A stretch of DNA of 64,000 bases from Nymphaea colorata. Its lineage: Eukaryota; Streptophyta; Magnoliopsida; Nymphaeales; Nymphaeaceae. Shown here one piece after another: positions 1 through 11,775 of this stretch (the first letter of the stretch is position 1; the number at the start of each line of letters is the position of its first letter). The position numbers and the translations under genes are program-made. The notes under the pieces are model-generated. The model saw nothing but the letters and a program-made list of their open reading frames with translations, made no database searches and had not been told where the DNA came from. The stretch covers positions 8,382,001 to 8,446,000 of the forward strand of contig NC_045150.1 of the NCBI RefSeq assembly GCF_008831285.2, given 5' to 3'.

Positions 1-106
1 TTTTGCTGTATGCAAAAGTTTTTTCTTATCTAGAAAACAAGGTTAGGCAAAACTTTGTCCATACTTGCACAACTTTTGCCTTAAATTTATACCAAACAGC
101 CCCAGA
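1..106. repeat. MITE-like element, one end only
   Basis: The window opens inside an AT-rich stretch containing two related near-inverted phrases built on 'gcaaaagtt' and 'aactttt'. It ends at 'accaaacagccccag', whose complement (CTGGGGCTGTTTGGT) resembles the ends of PIF/Harbinger-like MITEs. The other end lies outside the window, so termini and target duplication cannot be checked. Tentative. Confidence 0.3.
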
Positions 107-1430
107 GAGAATTACTTGTCATTTAAATGATAAAAAAGTTACTTATAGAATATATGGGTGCCTAAAAGAGCAAAAATTACAAAAAATAGTATAGTAGATC
201 TACATGCTTTAATAATAAAAGGCATAAAATACAAAAAGGACGCGCATGAAGTCAGGTAGTTGCCATGATTTTCAGAAGCTCTTTCGCTTATGTCAGTAGT
301 TTGTGCTCTAGACAGCTTACGTCATAGAAATTCGTCAATAATAACCTTTTAATTATTTTTTTGCCTTAATGAAATACACTTGCAGAAGGCTCTGGTTTTC
401 CCCTTTTATGTTCATAGATGCTTTCAGTGAGAGGCTGGTTTCTGAATGATTCCTCCTGCCATGAACATGTTCTCCCTCCTAATGAGTAACTTAAATTGTG
501 TGCAAGAACAGAAGCAGATCTTAGCATGCACTTAATGATATATTTATCATGTACAATCCTATTCTTATAATTTTGGAAGAGAAGGAAAAAAGAATGAGAA
601 AATTCGATCCACACTTTTTCTTTCACGATTCCACGGCACTAGAGGACAGAATTCTCCGAATTTTCTGATATTGTCTTTTGTTACTTTTCTATATTATCCT
701 CCAATGTCTGGGAACAGAAGCATGATCTTGCCGTTATCGTGGAAGATTGCTTACTGAACGTCGTGGAAAAGCAACACTTGTGCTTGACAGCTTAAATGCA
801 TCGCTGCCATTTGTTTTAATCCAAGTGAGATTTGGAATGAGAGGATGAACGATACCGATTGCAAAAATTAATTCCGCTTTTGGCAGAACTCAAATTTCCA
901 ATTTGGAATGATCTTCTTTTTCATCATCAAGATAGAGAAATTGATGACCAAGCTTAATCTGCTGGCGACATTTAATTCACTAATAGCTTGAAAGCTTCTT
1001 ACTGTTCTTTTCTGGAGTCACATGCAGGTTTGACCACAGAGAGTGAAACTTCTTTTGCTCATTATTCTGCTTTCATTTTGTAGGGATTCTCCTTTGGAAG
1101 AAGCTTGACTAAAGAGCCAAACTTTTTACTCTGTTCGCAGAACTAATGTTTTCAAATTTTCTGATATGGTCTTCTCTTTTGCTAGGAACTACTCACGTGA
1201 AAGCCTGTTAGAGATTAAATTACAGAGATGGAAGGCCCAGTTTGAATAATTAAGATTTCTCGGGCAATCAAATGCGTATGAGGCTAAGAGAGCCCTTCTC
1301 ATGCCCCCTCACCTGAATCCTTTCTGCTGAATTTGGTTGAACTGTTGCATGGAGGCATAATATATATATATATTATAACGGGAGAGGTATATATTAATAT
1401 GTGGATATGCTTTTGGGAGGGAGTACAGCA

Positions 1431-1438
1431 GCATATGC
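1431..1438 (+). promoter_or_regulatory. P1BS-like motif GCATATGC, distal
   Basis: GCATATGC is a palindromic match to the PHR1-binding P1BS consensus GNATATNC. A second match, GGATATGC, lies at 1403-1410, 20 bases upstream. Both are about 1.5 kb from the first MIR399 hairpin, so they are only weak candidates. Six fixed bases occur by chance every few kilobases in AT-rich DNA, but two so close together is mildly suggestive. Confidence 0.25.
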
Positions 1439-2191
1439 TAGGGTACAATCCCCACTCCTTGCTTTCTTCTTTTTTGGGGCAGGGAGGTTCGTGGGGGTCG
1501 TTGGCTTCTGTCTACAACTTACTCTGAGGTCTGAATGAATCTATCATGGCTTATGATCAGGCGTCCACATCACATGCACTTTATACTGCAGATCCATCAA
1601 GTGGCCCGGGCGGTTCTAACTTCTACGTCGAACTACTTTTATGTTATTACTATTATTTTTGTTGCTGTTCTTGTAATAAAAGATCTAGTGTTGCGATCAA
1701 TTTCTCTTGATCCACATTATATTTGAAATGCCATGTGGCCTAAAAAAAAGTATGATATATTTCAGGAGGCGAGGCTCTGTACTGATTATGCAAGAGATTT
1801 AATTCGCGTATCCTTACACAATTTCTTATTGTAAATATATTTCAGGTAAGCCAACTTCTTGCCTGAGAGAGAAAAGGTTCTCGCCATATTCGTTTCAGGC
1901 CTCTCGATTGTTCAGACTGGTTAGTTATGCCTGTATTCACGTTTATGCCTGGAGATTAAGCAAAATATTTCTGACCCCGAATTAAGCAGAAATTTCATGA
2001 AAGAAACGAGATAAAATTTCTAGAAGGAAGATCCTGAGAATAGTTCCTTGGCTCCCCATAGAGGCATCCCTAGTTGGTAGTCCTACTCCTGTTAGTATGG
2101 TTCCCGTATGAGCAGCAGACGGCCGGCTGAGAAATGTGTGTTAAGCTTGGAGCCGTATGAAGACGAAATATTAAAAGGTGTTCCTTTCATG

Positions 2192-2229
<38 letters not shown>
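2192..2229. repeat. (TA)n(GA)n microsatellite
   Basis: About nine TA units run directly into about ten GA units. This compound TA/GA form recurs through the window, for example near 6001-6051 and 39700-39747. Confidence 0.9.
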
Positions 2230-2735
2230 TTGCACTCTATGATGAGCTCATCAGTTTTACATGAATGTATATATGCATTCAACCGTGTATAAAGAACTGA
2301 AGCTTTTCATAACGCTCGACCGAGATTGAAATATACACTACCGAAAGCTGGCAGTCAAAGGCCTGAACAGAACAAGCTTTACAATATTATTTTGATGATG
2401 ACTAATGCAGCTGATAAACGAATTTGGCGTGTAGAATATGGCACTGTGATTTTAATAAATTAAGAGCAAACAAGAAAACGTTACGCAATTTCCAAGTCTA
2501 TACAAGTTAGGCAAAATAAAAGTTCACCAATCTCCAAACTCCCACGAAATCTCTCATAAAAATGCATATCTTTGATGATATTAGATAAAGTAGCTGGTCA
2601 AAAAGGGGTTTGGTTGTGACAGAAGGAACACAAAGAAGGTAAAAATGAAAGGAGGTTATGAGACTGAGGAATAAAGGCAAAAGCGAGCAAAAAACAAATT
2701 AATGGTGTAAGACAGCAGTCAGGAATTGTACTGCA

Positions 2736-2743
2736 GAATATGC
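2736..2743 (+). promoter_or_regulatory. P1BS-like motif GAATATGC, proximal to MIR399
   Basis: GAATATGC fits the PHR1 consensus GNATATNC and sits about 150 bases before the first MIR399 hairpin, inside the likely core promoter or start of the primary transcript. MIR399 genes in other plants are direct PHR1 targets under phosphate starvation. The match is seen; its function here is inferred. Confidence 0.4.
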
Positions 2744-2890
2744 CTTCTATCCCATTGGGGCCGCCGCCAAACAACAAAGTGAACCTGCAACCCTAGCTGC
2801 CTGTATAAAGAGTTGCAGAGACTTACCGACTGTTTGTGAGGGAGAAGGTGCAGACATGGCGAAAGAAATGAAGTGATGGGTTGTGCTTGA

Positions 2891-3027
2891 CAAGAATTGC
2901 AGGGCAATTCTTTCTTGGCAGTCACAACCCTCATTGTCCATGACTGATGAGCAGTTTCAGACAATTGACATGAGTCATGCTTGACCGGAGGGCCGACTGC
3001 CAAAGGAGAATTGCCCGGTGATTCTTG
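2891..3027 (+). ncRNA. MIR399: MIR399 precursor hairpin, copy 1
   Basis: The 3' arm contains, at 2998-3018, a 21-base sequence starting TGCCAAAGGAGAATTGCCC, which is the mature miR399 sequence with a final GG. The 5' arm (2891-2923) pairs with the 3' arm (2995-3027) along all 33 positions apart from a few wobbles and mismatches. The miR399* strand reads GGGCAATTCTTTCTTGGCA from 2902. The loop is about 70 bases and can form a small stem of its own. miR399 targets the PHO2/UBC24 transcript and so raises phosphate uptake and root-to-shoot transport when phosphate is short. A P1BS motif lies at 2736. A related hairpin follows at 7298 on the same strand, as in the tandem MIR399 arrays of other plants. 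The strand is set by the mature sequence on the 3' arm. Confidence 0.9.
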
Positions 3028-5989
3028 CGCACAGAAAGGGAATCGCGTTTCAGACTAAGTTCTCAAGAACGTCTTGTTTGAGTTCTACAGATGGTTTTGT
3101 TTTCTAGCTTAATTTCCCTCATCAAGCATCGATGCTGGCATTGGCACTATGCCCGTGTGTGTGTTAATGTGTTTGATGCTTTCCTTTCGCTGTTGTTTGT
3201 GCCCCCTTTCTTTCACTATTGAAAAACGCTTAATTTGGAGAGTGAGCTACGCACACCACCTTGTGCATGTGCATGTATGCACCCACAAAAAAAGTAAGCG
3301 AGAGTTGGAGTATTTTAAAAGTATAACAAAAAAATGTTCTTTTTAGACTTTTAAGTTTTTTCGTTACTGTTTTTATCCTTATAAAGAAAGATTTTATTTT
3401 TATAATCAAGGGTATTCTGATCATTGTATAAGACGGTGCACATTTTTTTTGTGGACAGGATGGTGCATATAACCAGCTTTGCTTAGTTTGTGAGGGCCCC
3501 AATACGCTTTAGGCCCTACCTTTACGCCAGTGGGGTCTTCAGTAGTATGTTATAAGGTGGTCTCATATTGTGTACTCTTCAGAGCCCAGGTTTCTTGTCA
3601 TGGTATGCATTCACTACTTAATAAGCTTCCTTAATTCCTCTAAATCCATACTTAATAGGCAGAAGTTTTTGTAAGGCATTATTGTAATTTCCTATTTTAT
3701 GCTATTAGTTTAATCCCCATTTTTAAGAGGGGTGGTTATCTCTTGCATTCTTTATTCTGAATTAGTAAAGAGCCCTGTGTGGCAGTGGATATAGGAGAAT
3801 TTTGGTTTTCCAACCACATAAAAATCTTTATGTATCATCATCTTCTTCTTCTTCTTCTTTTTCTTCTTCTTCTTCTCTTGAGAGAGAAAGAGAGGGCCTT
3901 GTTCCTAACAGTTTTTTGACATGTTTATGCATTGGATCACCTAACAAGGTGGTTCACCTCAATGTCGCAGTAGTTTTTTGGTTTTTTATTTTAGTCTTTA
4001 CAGAAAAAGGCATTCATTATTAATTTTTTAATTATTATCATTTTTGTTAGGCTTTTTGAAAACACACACTTAGCTTGTATTAATATACTTTCATTTTGCA
4101 TGTGCATGACTGCACCCCTTGCTTCTTGGTGCATGCTGTAGCATCCACTGTTGTTCTTCTTACCATGCACATTGCAGGTGGAGAGAAATAGAGAGGGGCA
4201 CCTAACCACACTGTAAAAATGGGGGTTTCTATCAATTTCATACATGTAAATGGGAGTGCCTCTTTTATTAGTCTACGTAATGAGGCCGCTCACAAATTTG
4301 ATAGATGTAAAGCAACCGCTCAAAAGTTGGACAGCGGTTTAGTTTGTTTCAGTAAAGAAATTAAGCAGGATATATATGAGTTGCCGTTCTCTGAATGGGC
4401 CCAACCTGAGTACTCCAGAACCAGATTTGGTAAAAAATAAAATAAAATAAATAGATCTTAACTTGGTGTTCTTACTTTTGAATAAAATAAATAAAAAAAT
4501 AAATAAATAGTCTCTACCATTTGCATTCTTACTTTTCAATGAGCAATATTCTCTGTGACAGGAGTGCATCCAAGTGCCCATGTTTAGCAGTGATTGCATT
4601 CCACGCACCTTATGCGTTTAATTAGATTAATTCAAGGATCGATTATTATGTTTTGAGCCATATAATCGCATAATGACTAAGGTTGGAATTCAGTTGAACT
4701 CTTGAACATTAATTGATTAGTGAAATGTAATTACACATGCTATTTCTCACTACAGCAGATTTTAAGATCACTGTTGCTGCTCATAGATTATTTCAGAGAC
4801 CTCTGTGATCTCTATTTCTGCAACGGCATGGCTGCAGCGCCAATCATGGACGTGGCTGCGCTCCTCTTCGTCAGCCAGCGATGCCAACTCGTCGGTGGTG
4901 TTTGACAATCACTGATGCCATAGCGACAGCAGTGTCGGAGTTTTGGGGTTTTGTTGTAGTGTCTTTTCGCAGTGAAGCTGTAACGATCCATGCTCCTAAA
5001 TTTACCTATAAATATATTAATGTTGTGCAAATGATCATACTGCATACATAATATGCATGGCGTCTTACATTATTGACACGATATCACCAAGCCCTTTTTC
5101 GAGTATCAACTACAATTAGTGCCGTGGGATATTAGATTTATCTTATAACTCTTCGTTGGCCTCACTAACAATTTCTCTCTTTTGAGTCAATGTACAACAA
5201 TGAGCTAATGAGAGAGATGAAAAAGAGTTGTTCCCGTTGCTTTACTTCAAACTAAGCCAGCCACATAGTTTCTTACTCATCAATACAATACAATAGAAAC
5301 AATTTAGGGAAAGGTTGCATCGGATCCAAATTTGATCCGACTCTTATTTTTAAGAGTTTACAACCTCAACTTTTAAATAGATTCTGCGTATATATATCAC
5401 CGTCTAATCAAGACACAATTGTTCTCTTGAGTGGCATCCATGTCAAGTGAAGGGAATCAGGTCCAAATAACCTTGGACGTTCTTTTCTTACAAAATGCAC
5501 CCATTTGGAATAATTCTAATATTCCCTTTAGAAATGTTGAAGTCTATAGAGAGAGAGTGAGAGAGAGAGTTTGTAAAATAGAAAAAAAAAACATAAGAAT
5601 GTTGCGGTGGATTTGCATCTGCAGTTTGGTAGTGCGAACAACTTCATATGGCTTTACTAATAGTATGGTAGTTCATTTCTTAGTTTTAGTTTGGTGTTCT
5701 CTCTCTCTCTCTCTGTATATATATATATATATGCTTTTAAGTGGCAATGGTTTTGGAAGAGCTGCCAGAAAAAAAAAAGCCCAGTACTTTTTTTTATGAC
5801 CAAGAAAATATGTTCAGACAGTCTGATAAGTTTAGTAAATTAATTGGTTTATCATTGAAAATGGATGTGAAAGAGTCAACATGGGAGGATATGAATTAGT
5901 CCTAAAGTGATACTGAGGGTGGCTAAATGTGAACTTAATTATCACATGTTAAGAAATTCTCAGTAATCTAACCCTATATATATGTGTAC

Positions 5990-6006
5990 GGGTGTGTGTG
6001 TGTGTG

Positions 6007-6038
<32 letters not shown>

Positions 6039-6051
6039 AAGAGAGAGAGAG
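5990..6051. repeat. (TG)n(TA)n(GA)n compound microsatellite
   Basis: TG units, then an interrupted TA run, then GA units. A related (TA)n(CA)n tract lies at 6308-6350, in roughly inverse composition. Confidence 0.9.
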
Positions 6052-6308
6052 TCTGGTAGGTACTAGACACTTAAACGTTAGATGGATAAGTAACAACATT
6101 AGTACTTGATCCTATCCACATCATTGGTTGAGTGGAAAACAATGAAAAAAATATCAAACGATTTTGTCTTCTAGTATTGGTTTACACATTCTTTCTTCTT
6201 ATTTTTCTCCCAACCGTTGATATGGAAAAAATCAAGGGTGCCTAAGATTGTTCTTTACCTGTTTAGCATTTAAGTGTCAAATACCTATTAATTTCTCTCT
6301 TGATCTTT

Positions 6309-6350
<42 letters not shown>

Positions 6351-7167
6351 TGTTAGACCTCTAAGGAATCATCAAGACCCTTAAAGTTTTTATGCATGGG
6401 CAGTTGGAGAAACAGTTGCAAATTAATGTTAGATGACCAAAATAAGTAACTACCAAGCCCTCAGATTGAGACTGTGATGTGAATCATCAATTTCAGTGAG
6501 ATCAAACAATGAAGATTAAGTTGAAAATATAAAAGTCAAAACTGGTTTTTTCTAGAACCCAATTACTCCTCGAATGGGAGTTGGAGCTTCGTTTAAGAAA
6601 GCTCATCTGTTTCTGTCTTTTACATACTGTCTCTTTTGATCATTCAGAGGGTACTTCAGACTCTTGAAAAAAATAAGTTATCTGTTATATTTGCATTTTA
6701 ATTTCTGCTGTTTGTTCTCATTGGGTTCCACAGCCTAGTTGGTTCCCACTAAATCTTGTATATGAGGGTCTGAAAGCTATCTGTTTTCGTATATACAAAA
6801 GTCCGATATAGTCAGCAGATAGATCTAATAACATTCACTTTAACTTGCTAATAAAGATTACAAAATCTAATCACAACCATAATCGTAGAAGGATATATGG
6901 AATCTCAAAGGATGTGTTACTAGAAAGTTGTATGTACTAGCTAGTTTTCAAAAGATTGGGCTGACTAAGTGCGAAAAAGCTAAATGCAACAGTATAGTGG
7001 ACGTTTACAAAAAATATGTGTGGAATAAAGCTATTACGAGGGTGCCAAACAAGGCTATCCAGATTTTATTCTTAAAAAAAAAAAAATAAAGAAGAAGGAA
7101 AAACTAAAAGGAAAAGTTAAGTTGGGCAAGATGGTATAGCATATGAATATGAAGGGATGGTGCCCTC

Positions 7168-7175
7168 GCATATAC
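7168..7175 (+). promoter_or_regulatory. P1BS-like motif GCATATAC upstream of MIR399 copy 2
   Basis: GCATATAC fits the PHR1 consensus GNATATNC and lies about 120 bases before the second hairpin. Another match, GTATATAC, is at 6789-6796. The proximal spacing is similar to that of copy 1 (GAATATGC about 150 bases upstream), which makes chance a little less likely. Regulatory role inferred. Confidence 0.4.
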
Positions 7176-7297
7176 TCCGTGGCTAATCTGGCATATTGAA
7201 CATCTTCTATTAATGGCTAGGGCCTGATCGTCGGCCTTTACTCCGACCTAACCAGAAATCGAGAATTCATGCGTTGTAGGTTTATCACAGTGCAAGC

Positions 7298-7403
7298 AAG
7301 GAATCGCAGGGTAGTTCTTCTTTGACGATCTGCCATCTCTTTATGTATTTCATAAATTTGTTAGGCTGGTTGTCAAAGGAGAATTGCCCGGTGATTCGTG
7401 ACC
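7298..7403 (+). ncRNA. MIR399: MIR399 precursor hairpin, copy 2 (variant mature sequence)
   Basis: The 3' arm has at 7371-7391 a miR399-like 21-mer beginning TGTCAAAGGAGAATTGCCC and ending GG. It is identical to copy 1 except for T instead of C at position 3. The 5' arm (about 7298-7334) pairs with it: GGGTAGTTCTTCTTTGAC faces the mature strand with G:U wobbles. The loop is only about 30 bases, much shorter than in copy 1. The bases after the mature sequence (GTGATTC) are also shared with copy 1, so the two are paralogues by duplication. Pairing of the changed base is kept (GAC on the star arm against GTC), so the stem looks selected rather than decayed. The expected target is PHO2/UBC24; the changed third base could alter target choice. 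Confidence 0.85.
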
Positions 7404-7599
7404 AGGCACTTAAGTCTTAAGAAATTGCATCCGTTTTTCCGGTGGCCGGAGATTGGAGAGCTGGCTTCGTTTGTTTTCACAGGTGTCCTGTTTTAGCAAC
7501 GGCTCTGATGTTTCAGGTGGAATCTGCGACTCACTGCTCTTGACGGAATCTCTCAGTCTCAGGTTAGTCTGACCATCTTGATCTAATCTACATTTATCA

Positions 7600-8870
7600 T
7601 GTGCCCTTCTTTGGCTCCAATAATTTCATCATTTTTATGGTTAAACTTTGGCGTCTACAGACGGCGTTGGCTGGCAGTCTCCAAACCTTCGCACTTTCTC
7701 CAGCTTACCAAGTGCGAACCAGAGCTGAATCGCATTCAAGGGCCCCTTTCGTCCTCAGTGCCTCTTAATGACCATCAACTGGAGGAGCTTTGTGTTCAAC
7801 ATGTTTCTCCAGCAAATAACCTCAGGCTATGTAATGAAAATTATTGGAAGCAGTGGCTTTTTAAGATTCGTTGGTTGAAGCTGAGAGATGCGAACACTCG
7901 CTGTTTTCATCAAATGGCTTCTCAAAACTTCCGCCGTAATAAATTACAAAATTTGGTAGTTGATGGAGATTGCCTTTCAGGGATGAGATATTCTTACGGC
8001 AGCCTCTTTCTACTTCAGAAAGCTATGTTCTTCCAATAATGAGTCTTCACAAGCCCTTGATTGGTGGTTTAGATTTTCGTGCTCTCTCTCATTTGGTGGC
8101 TACTAACCTGCAAGCTCCTTTCTTGTTGTCTGAGCTCCATACTGTCTCATCTGCCATCTTGTGTTCGCCGTTCGATTATTTCTCTTGTGCCTAAGCATGA
8201 GGATGCTTCAGACATATATCTCCAGATTTAGGCCTATCTTTTTGCTTGGTCTTTTGAGGAGATTGATAGCAAAGATTCTAGCCAACAGACTAAAGACCGT
8301 CAATTCTGTGTTGATTGCGGAGTCGTAGTATGCGTTCATCTCGAGAAGATCTCTTTCAGATGGCAATTTTTTTGTTGCTTCTGAAATGGTTCATTCCATG
8401 TCTGCAACCTTCCTCCATGCTCAAACTAGACTTGCATACACCCTTTCTTGGCCTTTCCTTTTTGAAGTGATGCAACATATGGGTTTCAGATATAGATGGA
8501 TGTGTTGCACGGAGGAGCTTGTGGTGATGGTGTGGGATTAATGGTGTCTGTGGACATCCATTGCCCACCCAACGGGGTGTTCGTCAAGGGTGCCCATTAT
8601 CTCCGCTGTTCTTCAATAAGATCAACTGAGGGTCTTGTAGTTCACGGGCTACTGATAGCTCATTTTCTATCCACGCCAACAATAGGCTCTTTTAAATGTC
8701 AGATGGTTCAATATGCTGATGATATTATGATTTTTGGTCAGGCAACCACACAGCAAATGGCTCGAACCTTATTTCTGCTACAGACTTTTTCCATGCTATC
8801 GGGTCTTCACATCAATGACACAAAGTGTGCGGTTACTCTGTTTAGCACGGGGAATTTTCAAACCCCTTTT
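7600..8870 (+). pseudogene. LINE (non-LTR retrotransposon) ORF2 remnant
   Basis: Fragments of a plant L1-type ORF2 follow each other in different frames. They are the endonuclease-RT linker (NYWKQWLFKIRWLKLRDANT with CFHQMAS, 7830-7920), the RT start (LIAKILANRLKTV after a degraded RPISLL block, about 8229-8300), YAFISRRSLSDGNFFVASE (from about 8329), GVRQGCPLSPLFF (8576-8614) and the catalytic QYADDIMIF (8709-8735, YADD at 8712-8723). A TAG interrupts the frame near 8326, and the GVRQ and YADD blocks are in different frames, so the element is dead. The endonuclease, the 3' part and a poly(A) tail are not visible. A (TA)n tract at 8892 follows the end of the recognisable sequence. Confidence 0.85.
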
Positions 8871-8892
8871 TCTTTTCTTTCTTTTATTCGTT

Positions 8893-8934
<42 letters not shown>

Positions 8935-11775
8935 ATGTGAACTTCTTTAGACAAGTATTTGGTAAATCTGTTGTTCATCTTAATTTTAAAGGATTCATTA
9001 GTGTTAAGCTAGTAGTTCTTCATTCATATGTTTTGTAATTTAGCATGTATGCTCACTTCGTTTTATGTCATTACATGTTGTTGATGTAGTTTTTATTACA
9101 TATTTTTAGCTCAAATTCATTAGTAGTTTAATTATTTTATCTTATTATGGGTGCCATTTCTAGTTTATATTTCTTACTCTTGACATTGCCAATGCCTTAG
9201 TATTAATGGCGGTCGACTTATCTTTGGGATTCAATCTCCTAAGTGGACTAGCCTTATTGCATCCAAAGGTCCATGGTTTGGAAGTACTGGATTAAATTTG
9301 CTACTAATCAAAATATCCTTAGGAATATGGCTGATTTATTATAATTATAATTATAATTATTGTTATTTAGATGTCGAGACCCAATTAAGACTTAGAATAA
9401 ATGAGGAACTAGAAAATTTTAGCTGCGGAACACTGATGCATAAACAAAAAGAATCTTACAATCTCTGCACCGTGAAATGATCTTGGGATATTAATATACA
9501 ATAAACAAATTGTGCAGGTCCGTGTGGGCAATTGCTTATAGGAGCCAACATTTAGATCCACTGGTGCTGGTTGGTCATAGGTTCAAACTCCACTGTGGCT
9601 TTTGGCAAAGCTAGCTTCTTATGAAAGGTTTTCTGGACATTAATGAGACGTCAGCTTTACCCGGTCTCAATGGCAACTACAGATATGGCAGGTTTAACCA
9701 GTGAGGTCGAGTCTCTCACCTCAAAAGTGGCTTCTCCATTGTCCAAACAACTACTATAGTGTGCATGGATGCATGAACTTTCCACCTTACTGGTAATTAA
9801 AAATAACGAAGATAATGTGTTTGCGTTATGATTCTTAAACTTATGTAGCTTCTTGTCATCTTTCAACAAAATCAGTCTGCCTTATAAAACCAAAAATCAT
9901 AGAAGTGATGGCCTATATTTTGATGCATTCAAACAATTGCTTTTATTTAACCAAGTGACTTCAGGAAGTAAGTATATGTAGGAGAAATGAGGAGGTGCTT
10001 GACAACAGAGTTAAATACTAATATAGGATTTTATGAATCTATTACAAAGATTAAGGCAGATTCATGAAACAATAACAATAGAAACACTAACACAGGGTTC
10101 TATATAAAATTGTCCCAAAGATTAAGTAAAGTATAAAGTTGTATCAGCCTTTTGGATAAATACATATAAATACAGTGTTTAGTGTTCATGTTGCCAAATT
10201 CCCTTCAAATATACAATGGCAAATTAAAATGATCACAGTAGAAATGTTTTGTTTTCAGCTATATGAATGAAGATATACAACTATTCACATAAAAAAAAGT
10301 TGTTGGCAGATCCACTCTCACTTCCATTATAGCTCTTGCTTCCAAGGAGAAGGAAGCTTCATACTTTCATCAATGGGATGCGCAGGTCGGGTTACAGCCC
10401 CAAAAGCTTGACCCGGCCTAGAAGCTTGATAGTCGGACTCAAGTTTAATACAAAAACGACATCGTTTTTTTTTTTCTTTTTTTTTACAAAGCATTTGTGC
10501 TTTTCATGAAATCATTATTTTTAGATATTTCAATAGGTTTGTGTTATAAACATAATTGATTCTAATAAATATGTAGTTGACAATACATAAATTAACTATA
10601 CCTTTAAACTAACGATGGAGACAATTCAAATACTTCTGAGTTCTCTCCTTTGGTGAATGTTCAAGAATCAACAATGAGCACTCATAAGAGAAAGTGATTT
10701 GAGCTGCCTCAAACAGCAGATATTCTTTTATTCTCTCTCTCTCTGTCTCTGTCTCTCTCTCTCTAGATTGCACGGGGAGAATTTTGCAATAAGGTACTAA
10801 AAGAAACCGCTGTTTACATGATTAAGAATTTTGCACAAGGCGACAGTATAGCTGATGATCTGAAGTTGAAAAGAGCACACTCACTCTGCCTAAAAGCTCA
10901 CGAAAATTATAGCAAAACGAACAGAAAAGTTCTGCAATCGAGGCAAAATTGTGGAGCTTGTGTACTGTGTTAATCAATAAGCTTGAAACTTGTACATTAT
11001 TATTCAATTCAAGAACTAGACATCCATCCATCCATGAACTGAGGATGCTTTCTTGTGACCGAAATGGCCAGGTTGACACCCTTCCTTCTCCAACCATGTC
11101 AACATCGTTGTAATATAGTGCAAGATGACGGCCTCATGTGAATCCTTGCAGGCATGTGACCGTTGGTCAGGCGTCCGATTCAAAATTCGAGTCACGTGAC
11201 CCGCTGAAGTTGCTGTAAATGCCACCGTTTTCTGTATAAATTACGATAATGCCATTCCTTTGAACTGGATCTGGAATCGTGAATCCAGTCCGATATGATT
11301 ATCTGATCCGGCCGGAGGTCAATCAATCCAATCCGGATACAAGGCACAATCCAACCATTATTTTCTATCTTATCTGGATCAGGGTCTCAATGGAGTTGGA
11401 TCTTACGTTATTGGATATAACACGATCATCTGTGTTTGTAAATGGGTCGGATCTTGTTGGAATATTGTCTCATTATTGAAACCCCATTTGAAACTGCCTT
11501 GTATCCAGCCGTTTCGGATCCGAATCATTTGCATCTGAAAGCGAGGACGTGGTTCAGAATAGTAAGAAAGAAATGGAGGCAAGAGATAAAACCCGATAGT
11601 TTTCAATAGGAGTCTTCTAGAAACAAGGGGGTATTTTTGTCATTGGATTTACAAATGGATGCCAACGGATTTTTGAAAATCTAGTCATGGCTCGCTAGAC
11701 AACGAAGTCGTAGACTCGTAGCCTTCTCCGGCTTTGTCCGCACTCGGCTTCTCGTCTCCCGGCGGGCCACCCTCC
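8871..11775. other. Gene-free spacer before the DUF1685 gene
   Basis: It begins with a (TA)n tract (8892-8934). A tRNA-like B-box phrase GGTTCAAACTCC occurs at 9580-9591. A CT-rich microsatellite lies at 10731-10764. From about 11250 to 11520 the sequence is a dense set of GGATCCGGATC-type phrases in both orientations, a repetitive pattern seen again near 20640 and 48480. No exon recognised. Confidence 0.5.
9540..9610 (+). repeat. Possible tRNA-derived SINE fragment
   Basis: GGTTCAAACTCC at 9580-9591 resembles the tRNA B box, preceded within 30 bases by 'actggtgctggttgg', which could be a decayed A box. No cloverleaf, tail or target duplication could be recognised. Weak. Confidence 0.25.

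Larger units (their letters stand above)
107..2890. other. Gene-free stretch upstream of the first MIR399 hairpin
   Basis: No reading frame here resembles a known protein and the open frames are short and AT-rich. It holds a (TA)n(GA)n microsatellite (2192-2229) and several GNATATNC motifs (1403-1410, 1431-1438, 2736-2743). The last kilobase is presumably promoter of the MIR399 hairpin at 2891. Confidence 0.6.
3028..7297. other. Gene-free spacer between the two MIR399 hairpins
   Basis: No credible protein-coding exon is visible on either strand. Contents are microsatellites: (TCT)n-rich at 3838-3875, (CT)n(TA)n at 5699-5731, (TG)n(TA)n(GA)n at 5990-6051 and (TA)n(CA)n at 6308-6350. P1BS-type matches lie near the downstream hairpin (6789-6796, 7168-7175). 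I found no third miR399-like 'CAAAGGAGA' core here. Confidence 0.55.

Noticed and set aside
3028-7297. A third miR399 copy between the two hairpins
   Set aside because: No further CAAAGGAGA core with a complementary arm was found.
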